A DNA stretch of 64,000 bases from Sphingorhabdus sp. EL138. GTDB taxonomy: Bacteria > Pseudomonadota > Alphaproteobacteria > Sphingomonadales > Sphingomonadaceae. The notes below the pieces were generated by a model. It saw nothing but the letters and a program-made list of their open reading frames with translations. It had not been told where the DNA came from and did no database searches. The stretch is taken from positions 1-64,000 of the forward strand of contig NZ_CAMCWY010000003.1 in the NCBI RefSeq assembly GCF_945882965.1, in the 5' to 3' direction. This document shows, piece by piece, positions 54,274 through 63,492 of this stretch (positions are counted from its first letter, which is position 1; every line of letters starts with the position of its first letter). Made by a program: the position numbers and the translations under genes.

Positions 54274-55196
54274 TGCGCCACTTCCTGAACTTAAGTGACG
54301 CTGGCGGCGATGCAATTGCAGCGATGTTGAACGACGCCATGGCCAGAAAAAATGTCCGGACTGGCTGGCCAAAGGGCAAATCCGATTCCGACGCGCCGCT
54401 TGCTGGCCACACATTGGCGATGGTTTTTGAGAAAAACTCGACTCGCACGCGGACATCGTTTGAAATGGCGATGAAGCAACTGGGCGGCGACAGTATCTTT
54501 ATGGCGTCTGGCCAGATGCAGCTTGGCCGCGGTGAAACCATTGCCGACACGGCGCGGGTATTGTCCCGCTATGTCGATGCCATCATGATCCGCACCGATG
54601 ACCACGCTAAGGTAGAGGAACTGGCACATTATGCCAGTGTGCCAGTGATCAACGGCCTGACCGATCTGTCGCATCCCTGCCAGATTGTGGCTGACCTGCT
54701 AACGGTGATGGAACATGAAAAGGCATTGCCGGGGCTTGAGATTGCCTGGCTTGGTGATGGCAATAATGTGTTGAATTCTGTGGTGGAGGCCGCAGGTTTA
54801 TTCAAGTTCAACGTGCGCATTGCCGTTCCCGAGGGTTATGAAAGCGACAGCAATTTTATTCAAGCGGCCAAGGCCGCTGGCGCGAACATCACGCTTACCC
54901 GCGATGCAAGCGAAGCGGTGGCAGGCGCAGACATACTGCTAACCGACACATGGGTGTCGATGGGGCAGGAGCATGTCCATAACAAGATGGCGGCCATGAT
55001 GCCCTATCAGGTGAATGAACGCCTTATGGCTTTGGCAAAGCCAGATGCGAAGTTCCTACATTGCCTGCCAGCGCATCGTGGCGAGGAAGTGACCGACGCT
55101 GTGATCGACGGCCCGCAATCACTCATTTGGGATGAGGCGGAAAACCGGCTTCATGCGCAAAAGTCGATTTTGTTATGGTGCCTCGGAAAGTTATAA
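54270..55196 (+). CDS. argF: Ornithine carbamoyltransferase
   Basis: The 308-residue enzyme makes citrulline from ornithine and carbamoyl phosphate. The carbamoyl-phosphate site S57-T62 (STRTRT) and [17 protein letters not shown] are present, as are the ornithine site DTWVSMGQE and [11 protein letters not shown]. It overlaps argD upstream and hslO downstream (TAATG), so translation of the three genes is likely coupled. Confidence 0.96.
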   Translation: MMRHFLNLSDAGGDAIAAMLNDAMARKNVRTGWPKGKSDSDAPLAGHTLAMVFEKNSTRTRTSFEMAMKQLGGDSIFMASGQMQLGRGETIADTARVLSRYVDAIMIRTDDHAKVEELAHYASVPVINGLTDLSHPCQIVADLLTVMEHEKALPGLEIAWLGDGNNVLNSVVEAAGLFKFNVRIAVPEGYESDSNFIQAAKAAGANITLTRDASEAVAGADILLTDTWVSMGQEHVHNKMAAMMPYQVNERLMALAKPDAKFLHCLPAHRGEEVTDAVIDGPQSLIWDEAENRLHAQKSILLWCLGKL

Positions 55197-56116
55197 TGGC
55201 TGAGCAATCGGAAACCTTATCCAATCAGCCATTGCGCTTTTCCATACCCACGCGGGACGCGCGCGGACGGTTGGTACGTCTCGATCATGTGCTTGGCGAA
55301 ATTTTGGCGGCCCATGCGTATCCTCCGGTGATTGAACGGACATTGGCGGAGGCTTTAGTTTTGACTGCGCTGCTGGGCGCGTCGTTGAAGGAGCCGGGTA
55401 GCCAGCTGACGTTGCAAACGCAGACAGAAAAAGGCGCAATCCGCTTATTGGCCTGCGACTATAAGGATGGCGCATTGCGCGGCTATGCGCAGTTTGATGC
55501 CGCGACAGCCGCTGCCCTGCTGCAGGACTCGACGCTATCTGGCATCTTCGGGCAAGGCTATCTTGCGATCACTTTTGACCGGATGAAGCCCGCGAGCGAG
55601 GGTGGCGGCCGTTATCAGGGCATCGTGCCACTTGAGGGCGAGACGCTCGCTGATGCGGCGCAGAATTATTTTGTGCAATCCGAACAAATCCCGACCTTCA
55701 TTCGCGTTGCCGTGGACCATGTCGATGGCCGTTGTGTCGCGGGCGGCCTGCTGGTCCAACATTTGCCCGAGGGTGAGGAAGGCCGCGAGCGTTTGCATGT
55801 GCGGCTCGACCATCCTGAGTGGGCGCATATCGAAGTCATGTCGTCGACCATCGCCGCCGCCGAGCTTGCCGACCCGGCGCTTTCGCTTGAGGAAATCGTC
55901 TGGCGCTTGTTCCATGAAGAAAAAGAAGTGCGGATTGAGCAAGGCGATCTTCTGTCAAAGGGCTGCCGCTGTGATCCCGTTCATATCCGCGATGTCATTG
56001 CCAAATTTCCCGCCGTTGACCGAGCCGAAATGGCAGATGATGCCGGAGACATCGTCGTCGACTGCGAATTTTGTTCGCGCCGCTTTCCGATAAGCCTTGC
56101 CAGTTTTAACAACTGA
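55196..56116 (+). CDS. hslO: Redox-regulated chaperone Hsp33
   Basis: The 306-residue chaperone has the C-terminal zinc switch C257-x-C259 (GCRCDP) and C290-x-x-C293 (DCEFC), released on oxidation to activate the holdase. The N-terminal domain shows RLVRLDHVLGEIL and the LQTQTEKGAIRLLACDYKDG stretch. GGAAAG precedes the ATG, which overlaps the argF stop. argD-argF-hslO is a common alphaproteobacterial order. Confidence 0.95.
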   Translation: MAEQSETLSNQPLRFSIPTRDARGRLVRLDHVLGEILAAHAYPPVIERTLAEALVLTALLGASLKEPGSQLTLQTQTEKGAIRLLACDYKDGALRGYAQFDAATAAALLQDSTLSGIFGQGYLAITFDRMKPASEGGGRYQGIVPLEGETLADAAQNYFVQSEQIPTFIRVAVDHVDGRCVAGGLLVQHLPEGEEGRERLHVRLDHPEWAHIEVMSSTIAAAELADPALSLEEIVWRLFHEEKEVRIEQGDLLSKGCRCDPVHIRDVIAKFPAVDRAEMADDAGDIVVDCEFCSRRFPISLASFNN

Positions 56117-56253
56117 ACTGCGCCACAATAGCGGCGTTTTGTGCATCGTTCATGAACCACATACATCGTGCAAAATGTCACAAATGATGTTACGCAAATT
56201 AAGAAAAAAGCGACTCGCTTCGCTGTGTAAGTTTAGTTTGCGGACAGAAGCTT

Positions 56254-56658
56254 ATGAACACATTTTACCGTCTTTATGCCGTCCCCGGTGCGCTTTTGCT
56301 TTCGCTGGCTACGGCGGGCGCCGCAAAATCAGGTGGCGATATGGCGTTGCTGGACTCACTTGATCGGGGAAACTGGCAATTACGACCAACGGGCGGGAGT
56401 GTACCGACTGCCAAAATCTGCCTTGGTATATCGCAGAGCCTTATCCACATCCAACATAGCGGCTTAGCGTGCGAACAATATGTCCTGCGTTCGAGCCCAA
56501 ATTCCTTGACGGTTAGCTACACCTGCGCGGGGCACGGTCAGGGGTTGACGATTATCCGTAAGGAAACAAACCGGATCATCCATATCCAATCGCAAGGTAT
56601 CCGAAATAATGCGCCATTTTCGTTTTCAGCGGAAGGGCGAAGAACTGGGCCCTGTTAA
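56254..56658 (+). CDS. Secreted DUF3617-like protein
   Basis: The 134-residue protein has a signal peptide (about 1-23, AGA). A small beta-rich domain follows, with a start near LDRGNWQLRP, KICLG, LACEQYVLRSSPNSLTVSYTC and a C-terminal FSAEGRRTGPC. The four Cys probably form two disulphides. It resembles DUF3617-type secreted proteins of sphingomonads; function is unknown. It is a single gene after hslO. Confidence 0.72.
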   Translation: MNTFYRLYAVPGALLLSLATAGAAKSGGDMALLDSLDRGNWQLRPTGGSVPTAKICLGISQSLIHIQHSGLACEQYVLRSSPNSLTVSYTCAGHGQGLTIIRKETNRIIHIQSQGIRNNAPFSFSAEGRRTGPC

Positions 56659-56730
56659 CCGAACACGTTCTTGGCATGGTCGATTGGCCGTTCATCAATT
56701 ATTTAATATCTTGGCCTTATGAGGTCAGTT

Positions 56731-56816
56731 GTGTCTCTCACGAGACACGCTTTCCTTCCTATGGCTGAGAAGCCAAGCCTGGGCCGCCGCTGAAAAGCTG
56801 AGCGGCCCAATTTTTT
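56731..56816 (+). ncRNA. Candidate small RNA or structured 3' end with intrinsic terminator
   Basis: Three consecutive hairpins occur on the plus strand: GTGTCTC-TCAC-GAGACAC (56731-56748), GGCT-GAGA-AGCC (56763-56774) and a terminator GGGCCGC/GCGGCCC (56781-56787, 56802-56808) followed by AATTTTTT. The structure begins about 75 bases after the preceding stop codon, farther than usual for a simple terminator. It may be the 3' end of that mRNA or a separate short RNA; no good promoter was found. Confidence 0.4.
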
Positions 56817-56817
56817 G

Positions 56818-58002
56818 TTAAAACGCCGCGATTCCCGTAATGGCGCGGCCCAATATAAGCGCATGCACGTCATGCGCGCCTTCATAGGTGTTGACCGTTT
56901 CAAGGTTTACCATGTGGCGCATGACTTGATAATCCTCGCTGATGCCGTTGCCGCCATGCATGTCGCGCGCAGCGCGGGCGATATCGAGCGCTTTGCCAAC
57001 ATTGTTGCGCTTAACGATGGAAATCATGTCAGGCGCAAGCTGGCCTTCGTCCATCAAGCGGCCAACGCGTAAGGATGCCTGAAGCCCCATGGCAATATCG
57101 GTCATCATATCGGCCAGCTTCTTTTGATATAACTGGGTAGCGGCAAGCGGTTTGCCAAACTGGTGGCGATCAAGGCCATATTGCCGCGCGGCGTGCATGC
57201 AAAATTCGGCTGCCCCCAATGCGCCCCAACTGATGCCGTACCGGGCGCGGTTGAGGCATCCAAACGGGCCTTTTAGCCCTTGTACATCGGGCAGCAACGC
57301 GTCTTCGCCAACTTCGACATTGTCCATCATGATCATGCCCGTGGTCGATGCGCGTAACGAAAGCTTCCCCTGAATTTTCGGCGCAGTGAGACCCTTCATA
57401 CCCTTTTCAAGCACAAAACCGCGAATGCCGCCGCCATGCGCTTCGGATTTTGCCCAGATGACAAAGACATCGGCAAAAGGTGCGTTGGAAATCCATGTTT
57501 TCGATCCATTGATGACATAGCCGCCATCAACCTTTTTAGCGAAGGTGCGCATGCCCGCAGAGTCTGATCCGGCGTCAGGCTCAGTCAGACCAAAGCAGCC
57601 GATCAGTGTACCCGCCGCCAGACCCGGCAGATATTTGCGCCTTTGCTCTTCTGAACCAAAAGCATGGATGGGATGCATCACCAAAGACGACTGTACCGAT
57701 GCCATCGAACGATAGCCCGAATCGACGCGCTCAACTTCGCGCGCGATTAGCCCGTAAGCGACATATGACGCGCCAGCGCCGCCATATTCCTCCGGTATAG
57801 TCGCGCCAAGCAAGCCGGTCTGCCCCATCAACGGGAAAAGTTCAGGCGCGTCACATTCCGTCCGGTAAGCATCGATAACGCGTGGCTGCAATTCGCTTTG
57901 CGCAAACGCGCGGGCGCTGTCGCGGATCATGCGTTCATCTTCGGTCAGTTGGTCCTCAAGACGAAAAGGGTCAGACCAATCGAATGCTGCCAACTCGGCC
58001 AT
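56818..58002 (-). CDS. gcdH: Glutaryl-CoA dehydrogenase (acyl-CoA dehydrogenase family)
   Basis: The 394-residue flavoenzyme oxidises and decarboxylates glutaryl-CoA to crotonyl-CoA in lysine, hydroxylysine and tryptophan breakdown. Motifs are [50 protein letters not shown] and the catalytic E374 in [15 protein letters not shown], with the GcdH-type end [14 protein letters not shown] lies 6 bases before the ATG at 58002. It is divergent from the ALDH7-like gene. Confidence 0.94.
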   Translation of the reverse strand: MAELAAFDWSDPFRLEDQLTEDERMIRDSARAFAQSELQPRVIDAYRTECDAPELFPLMGQTGLLGATIPEEYGGAGASYVAYGLIAREVERVDSGYRSMASVQSSLVMHPIHAFGSEEQRRKYLPGLAAGTLIGCFGLTEPDAGSDSAGMRTFAKKVDGGYVINGSKTWISNAPFADVFVIWAKSEAHGGGIRGFVLEKGMKGLTAPKIQGKLSLRASTTGMIMMDNVEVGEDALLPDVQGLKGPFGCLNRARYGISWGALGAAEFCMHAARQYGLDRHQFGKPLAATQLYQKKLADMMTDIAMGLQASLRVGRLMDEGQLAPDMISIVKRNNVGKALDIARAARDMHGGNGISEDYQVMRHMVNLETVNTYEGAHDVHALILGRAITGIAAF

Positions 58003-58148
58003 TTTTATCTCCATTAGCAATGGCCTGCTGAATAGCTACCTGCGGATTGTTTCCCTTTATAAGCGTGCGGGCAAGACAGCAACCCTTGCCATCAATTCTG
58101 CGCCTTGCCATGCTTTATGGGAATACAGGACAAAGTCTGGGGAAATAA

Positions 58149-59640
58149 ATGGCATTAGCAGACGAAACAAAAACGCTTCTCGAAACGATGGGCTGCGCTG
58201 TTGATGGCGGCGATCTTGCGGTACACAGCCCATTGATGCTAGTCGCATCGGGGCGGTGGCGACCGCTACAGTAGATGATATCAACGATGCTGTTGAAAAA
58301 TCAAACGCTGCCTTTCTAATGTGGCGCCGCGTCCCTGCGCCGCGCCGTGGGGAGCTTGTCCGCTTGTTTGGTAATGCGTTGCGTGCACAAAAATATGACC
58401 TTGCCCGTCTTGTCACCATTGATTGCGGAAAGCCGCTGTCGGAGGGACTTGGCGAAGTGCAGGAGATGATCGACATTTGCGATTTTGCCTTGGGTCTTTC
58501 ACGGCAATTGCATGGCCTGACCATCGCCAGCGAACGGCCCGGTCACCGGATGATGGAGCAATGGCATCCAATTGGTCCAGTTCTTATCATTTCCGCATTT
58601 AATTTTCCGGTTGCGGTGTGGGCATGGAACGCGGCTTTGGCATTGGTGTGTGGCAATAGCGTTATCTGGAAGCCATCGGAAAAAACGCCGCTGACCGCAA
58701 TTGCCGTGCAGGCCATTTTTGACAAGGCGGTGGCTACTTTTGGCGACGCGCCCGCGCATCTGTCTCAAGTTCTGCAGGGCGGACGCGACATCGGAGCCGC
58801 TTTGGTGGCTGACCCGCGCATTGCGCTGATCTCTGCCACCGGCAGCACAGAAATGGGACGAAAGGTCGGCCAAGTGGCCGCGGCGCGCTTTGCCAAAACT
58901 ATCCTTGAACTTGGCGGAAACAATGCCGCGATTACTAGCGACAAGGCTGACGTCGCGCTTGCGCTTCGCGGCGTGTTGTTCTCGGCATTTGGCACAAGTG
59001 GTCAACGATGCACCAGTTTACGCCGCCTTCTTGTACATGACGCGATTTACGACAGCTTCGTTGGGGCGCTTAAGTCGGCCATTGGCTCAATGTCGGTTGG
59101 CGATCCGCTCGACAGCGGCAATCTTGCGAGACCATTGATCGACGAGCATGCGTATGCGGGCATGCAAACCGCGCTTGATGAGGCAAGGCACGCGGTGGAA
59201 ATGTCATTGGCGGCGAACGTATTGCGATGAACGGCGTCTATGTCCGCCCGGCTTGTGTCGAAATGCCTGCGCATGTCGGTCCAGCCTTAAGGGAGACTTT
59301 CGCCCCTATTCTCTATATATTTCGCTATTCTGAATTGGCGGATGCCATCGCCCAGCAAAACAGTGTTGGGGCAGGGTTATCCTCGTCGATATTCTCAACC
59401 GACATGCGTGAATGCGAAAAGTTCCTGTCTGCCGAAGGCAGCGATTGTGGCATTGCGAATGTTAACATCGGCACGTCAGGTGCTGAAATTGGCGGAGCAT
59501 TTGGCGGGGAAAAGGAAACCGGCGGCGGCCGGGAGTCCGGCTCGGACGCATGGAAGGCCTATATACGCCGCGCGACGAACACGATAAATTACTCCGACAA
59601 TCTGCCACTTGCGCAAGGGGTGACATTCGACATAGGCTGA
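58149..59640 (+). pseudogene. ALDH7-type semialdehyde dehydrogenase, two frameshifts
   Basis: Three frames together encode one aldehyde dehydrogenase of about 497 residues. Frame one runs from ATG 58149 (GGGAAA upstream) to a break near 58229-58231. There a CCC would need to be CCCC to continue HSPIDASRIGAVATATV. Frame two holds LELGGNNA and the catalytic Cys in GTSGQRCTSLRRL. It breaks near 59191, where GCGGT would need GCGGGT, after which [20 protein letters not shown] continues to 59640. The family oxidises 2-aminoadipate semialdehyde, which fits the glutaryl-CoA dehydrogenase next door. Both lesions are one-base losses in homopolymers, so sequencing error is possible. Confidence 0.85.
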
Positions 59641-59659
59641 ACGCCCAGAGGAGAGCGAA

Positions 59660-61114
59660 ATGCGGGTTGATAAACTACCGCCGGTGAAAGCAACGCTGCA
59701 ACCGAGCAACCATCCCTATCTCAATGGGGCGTGGACGCCGCAGCACGAGGAAGTCACCGCGACCGACCTTGATGTGATTGAGGGCCGCATTCCCGACGAT
59801 ATTGCCGGCATCTATTTGCGCAATACCGAAAACCAGTTGCATCAACCGCTTGGCCGCTACCACCCGTTTGACGGCGATGGCATGATCCACCAGATCGATT
59901 TTTCTGGCGGCAAGGCCAGCTATCGCAATCGCTTCGTCCGCACCCGCTGTTTTCAAGCGGAGCAGGATGCGGGCGGGTCTTTATGGGGTGGGTTGATGGA
60001 TAAAAGCAGCCTGTCCAAACGCCCGGGATTTGGCGCGCATGGCAGCCTGAAGGATTCCTCTAGCACGGACATCATAGTGCACGCGGGCAAAGCTGTTTCC
60101 ACTTTCTACCAATGCGGGGAGGGCTATGTGCTTGACCCCGAAACGCTGGAGCAAGAGGGCGTTGCGTCTTGGGTTCCGCTTGATGGCATTTCCGCGCATC
60201 CCAAGGTTGACGCGCGCACGGGTGAGTTGCTGTTCTTCAACTATTCAAAACATGCGCCCTACATGCATTATGGCGTCGTCGATCGCAGTGGCAAGCTCGC
60301 GCATTATGTCCCCATCCCGCTGCCAGGGCCTCGCTTGCCGCATGACATGATGTTCACGCAAAACTGGTCAATATTGTGCGACTTTCCGCTTTTCTGGGAT
60401 GAAGAGTTGCTGAAACGTGACGTCCATGTGACGCGCCTGCATGAAGGTCTGCCATCGCGTTTCGCGCTAATCCCGCGTTATGGACAGCCAGAGGAAATTC
60501 GTTGGTTTGAGGCGGATCCTACTTTCGTCCTGCACTTCATTAATGCCTATGAAGATGGCGACGAAGTCATACTTGATGGTTATTTCGAAGAAGACCCTTA
60601 TCCCCCACCGCTCGAAAACGCCGACGGCTATGGTCATATGATGGCTTATGTCGACGAACATAGCTTCAAGCCAAAGTTGCACCGGTGGCGGTTTAACTTG
60701 GCCGATGGCACAACGCGCGAAGAGCGGCTCGATGACCGCATTCTCGAATTCGGCATGATGAACCAGCGTTATTTGGGGCTGCCCTATAGATATGCCTATA
60801 GCACGACTTCTAAGCCCGGCTGGTTCCTGTTTAACGGTTTCGTGAAGCACGACATGGTCACGGGCGAGTCCTGGTCTCTCGAGCTTCCCGAGGGGCGCTA
60901 CGGCAGTGAGGCACCCTTTGCCCCTCGTGTCGGTGCGGTTGACGAAGATGACGGATATCTGGTCAGTTTTGTGACCGACGAAAATCGCGGAACATCCGAA
61001 TGCATATTGATCGACTGCAAACGCTTTGCAGAAGGGCCAGTGTGCCGGATTGCGCTGCCGCACAAGATCAGCAGCGGTACCCATGCGCATTGGGCAGATC
61101 GCGTGGCTCTGTAA
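59660..61114 (+). CDS. Carotenoid/stilbene oxygenase family protein
   Basis: The 484-residue non-haem iron enzyme cuts a C=C bond in carotenoids, apocarotenoids or lignostilbenes. Four iron-binding His are visible: H180 (ISAHPKVD), H228 (LPHDMMFT), H292 (VLHFINAYE) and one near H475 (GTHAHWAD). The DGDGMIHQIDF motif is typical of the family. AGGAG precedes the ATG. The substrate cannot be told from sequence; lignostilbene- or carotenoid-cleaving activity are both known in sphingomonads. Confidence 0.93.
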   Translation: MRVDKLPPVKATLQPSNHPYLNGAWTPQHEEVTATDLDVIEGRIPDDIAGIYLRNTENQLHQPLGRYHPFDGDGMIHQIDFSGGKASYRNRFVRTRCFQAEQDAGGSLWGGLMDKSSLSKRPGFGAHGSLKDSSSTDIIVHAGKAVSTFYQCGEGYVLDPETLEQEGVASWVPLDGISAHPKVDARTGELLFFNYSKHAPYMHYGVVDRSGKLAHYVPIPLPGPRLPHDMMFTQNWSILCDFPLFWDEELLKRDVHVTRLHEGLPSRFALIPRYGQPEEIRWFEADPTFVLHFINAYEDGDEVILDGYFEEDPYPPPLENADGYGHMMAYVDEHSFKPKLHRWRFNLADGTTREERLDDRILEFGMMNQRYLGLPYRYAYSTTSKPGWFLFNGFVKHDMVTGESWSLELPEGRYGSEAPFAPRVGAVDEDDGYLVSFVTDENRGTSECILIDCKRFAEGPVCRIALPHKISSGTHAHWADRVAL

Positions 61115-61289
61115 CGCAAAGTTATTGCTATCCTTTCGGCCGGCATCTGGTTTTGAATGGCCCGCCCTGGTGGTTGTAACTGATAACATGTATCTTATTG
61201 AGATAATGATATAATCTACATTGTTAATTTTGATTCGGAAACAGTTTGCTGTTTCTTGCCGAAGTTGGCGCGCTTAGTGCTTTGTGCGA

Positions 61290-61478
61290 TTATGCGCTTG
61301 ACGGTGCACGGATTTCTGGAGGAAAATCAGGAAATTTCCCGAAGTCATTGCCCGCCAGTGCGGACGGCAGCTTAAACTGTCCCCCGATCAACTGCATGCC
61401 GTCACCGCTGTCCCCGGCAAAGCGCACAACAACTGCGTCGCTTTGCATTAGTTTCGGGGAGCTAATAGTGCTTCCCAT
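61290..61478 (-). pseudogene. Remnant of 2-oxoglutarate:ferredoxin oxidoreductase alpha subunit, N-terminus only
   Basis: About 60 codons on the minus strand encode [19 protein letters not shown], then [21 protein letters not shown] and PPEIRAP, the highly conserved N-terminus of KorA. The homology then stops and an in-frame TAA follows at once. The remaining ~500 residues and the partner korB are absent. This is a truncated gene at a rearrangement junction. The frame is open further upstream to an ATG at 61559, but that part is not conserved. Confidence 0.72.
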
Positions 61479-61815
61479 TAACTGCTGTTTTTGAAACGTT
61501 ATTTCCGTTTTTGTTATTAGCCATACTGACCATGACACCCCATTATAAGGCACTTCCATAGCAACTGAAATTCTAAAAACAAACGGTTGTTTTGCGATTG
61601 GAGGCCTGCTATCTCAGTGACAAATATTATCTGAGTTACGCTGCAGGTTGAACTGGATGTGCCGGCGTTACTGGAGATGTTGGTGAGCAGCATGGAGTAG
61701 CATCTCGTGGTAGTGAAATCACTTTACAAGCATCAGTCAAATTCCGACTAAACAAAGCGTCGGCTATAATGCTAAAATGCTAAAGAAACCTAAGAAAATT
61801 GCGTAGGAGACGATA
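61479..61815. promoter_or_regulatory. Scar region and promoter of the monooxygenase gene
   Basis: No intact gene is seen between the korA remnant and the monooxygenase. A perfect -10 TATAAT (61765-61770) with TTCCGA 17 bp upstream (61742-61747) lies 46 bp before the start codon, followed by a tandem repeat (AATGCTAA twice) and the ribosome-binding site AGGAGACG. The stretch at 61115-61290 is AT-rich near 61195-61230 and also contains TATAAT (61210-61215). No transposase or attachment site was recognised. Confidence 0.45.
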
Positions 61816-63492
61816 ATGAGCAAGCAGCCAGATTTTGATGCAGTAGTAATCGGCGCTGGCATCACTGGAATGTACCAGCTATACAAGCTGCGTGAGCAGG
61901 GCTTTAAAGTGAAGGGCATAGAAGGTGCTCCTGATGTAGGTGGGGCATGGTTTTGGAACCGTTATCCAGGATGTCGCGTAGACTCTGAAAGTCACACTTA
62001 CAGCTATTTTTGGTCCGATGAACTTAAGCAGAAGTTCAACTGGACCGAACGTTTTGCAGGGCAGCCAGAGGTTCTTACCTATCTACAAACCGCCGCTGAC
62101 CTTATGGACATCCGCAAGGATTATATTTTCAATCAGCGCGTTAAAACCGCGCGCTGGGATGATGAAAACAAGTATTGGGTAATTCAGCTCGAGGAGGGTG
62201 GGTCAACCCCCATCACTTCTCGGTTTTTCTTCTCCGCTATGGGGCCGTTATCTGCACCACAGATGCCAAATGTTCCGGGCGTCTATACGTTCGAAGGCGA
62301 CTGGTGGCATACGGGGCGCTGGCCACGGGACCCTGATAGCAATTATGGCGCGAAGATCGATTTTACCGGCAAGCGCGTAGCTGTTGTTGGTACCGGTGCT
62401 TCGGGGGTTCAAGTCATTCAGGAAATGTCGAAGGTCGCCAAAGAACTTTACGTATTTCAACGTTCGCCCAACTGGACCAACCCTCTAGGTAATGCGCCGG
62501 TCAGCCAAGAGGAGATGGATGAAATCAAGATTAATTACAACAAGTTGAACGAGTTCTGTGACACTACATTATCCGGCTTCCCTCACAAATGGATCGATCG
62601 CGATACGCTCGACGTTCCTGAAGAGGAGCGCAATGCGACATTCGAAGAACTGTATAAAGGACCTGGTTTCCGTCTGTGGCTGGGCAATTATCACGACTAT
62701 TTGGAAAATCCTGAAGCCAATAAAGTTGTGACAGAATTCGTAGCACGCAAGATCCGCGAGCGCGTTAAAGATCCTATAACCGCCGAGAAGCTGACGCCGC
62801 GTGACCATGGATATGGAACGCGCCGCGTCCCGATGGATACCAAATATTACGAATGCTACAATCAGGACAACGTACATCTCGTCGACTTACGTGAAACGCC
62901 GATGGAGCAGGTCGAGGCCACAGGTATTCGCACTTCGGACGGCAAATTGTACGAGGTCGACGTCATCATCTATGCGACCGGCTTCTACGCCATACGCGGT
63001 TCGCTGAGCCGGATTGAAATTTATGGTAAAGATGGTCGTTCGCTCAATCAGGTTTGGAAAGATGAGGGTGTTGAAACCTATCTCGGCCTCATGGTTGACG
63101 GGTTCCCTAACTTTTTCACGCTCGTCGGCCCCCAAAATGGTACGGTATTCTGCAACATTCCAAGATGTTCTGCGACTGCAATCGACTGGAACGAAGGTTT
63201 GATGCAGAATGTGTTCGATATGAACATAAAGACGATCGAAGCTGATCCTACCGCGCAACGTGAATGGAATGAGTTGTGCGAAGAGAAACTCGCGAAGGGG
63301 CTCCTGGGTAAAACCGATTCCTGGTTCACTGGTGTGAACAAAAATGTTGCGGGTGCACAAAAGCGGGAAGTTCTGTTTTACGCTGGAGGCATTCCGGAAT
63401 TCAAAGAACTCTGCGTAGATATCCAAAACGACAATTGGCGTGGTTTCCTGTTTGACGGCGTCCCTGCTGCAAAGTTGACCGAGCCTGCGTGA
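61816..63492 (+). CDS. Flavin monooxygenase, Baeyer-Villiger type
   Basis: The 558-residue FAD enzyme inserts one oxygen atom next to a ketone using NADPH. The first dinucleotide fold is VIGAGITGMYQLYKL (G13-G18) with GGAWFWNRYPGCRVDSES. The Baeyer-Villiger fingerprint F-x-G-x3-H-x3-W-P is present as FEGDWWHTGRWP (159-170). The second fold is VAVVGTGASGVQVIQ (192-197). The length fits cyclohexanone-monooxygenase-like enzymes. It overlaps a short-chain dehydrogenase by 4 bp, which suggests an alcohol to ketone to lactone pathway. The substrate is unknown. Confidence 0.93.
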   Translation: MSKQPDFDAVVIGAGITGMYQLYKLREQGFKVKGIEGAPDVGGAWFWNRYPGCRVDSESHTYSYFWSDELKQKFNWTERFAGQPEVLTYLQTAADLMDIRKDYIFNQRVKTARWDDENKYWVIQLEEGGSTPITSRFFFSAMGPLSAPQMPNVPGVYTFEGDWWHTGRWPRDPDSNYGAKIDFTGKRVAVVGTGASGVQVIQEMSKVAKELYVFQRSPNWTNPLGNAPVSQEEMDEIKINYNKLNEFCDTTLSGFPHKWIDRDTLDVPEEERNATFEELYKGPGFRLWLGNYHDYLENPEANKVVTEFVARKIRERVKDPITAEKLTPRDHGYGTRRVPMDTKYYECYNQDNVHLVDLRETPMEQVEATGIRTSDGKLYEVDVIIYATGFYAIRGSLSRIEIYGKDGRSLNQVWKDEGVETYLGLMVDGFPNFFTLVGPQNGTVFCNIPRCSATAIDWNEGLMQNVFDMNIKTIEADPTAQREWNELCEEKLAKGLLGKTDSWFTGVNKNVAGAQKREVLFYAGGIPEFKELCVDIQNDNWRGFLFDGVPAAKLTEPA

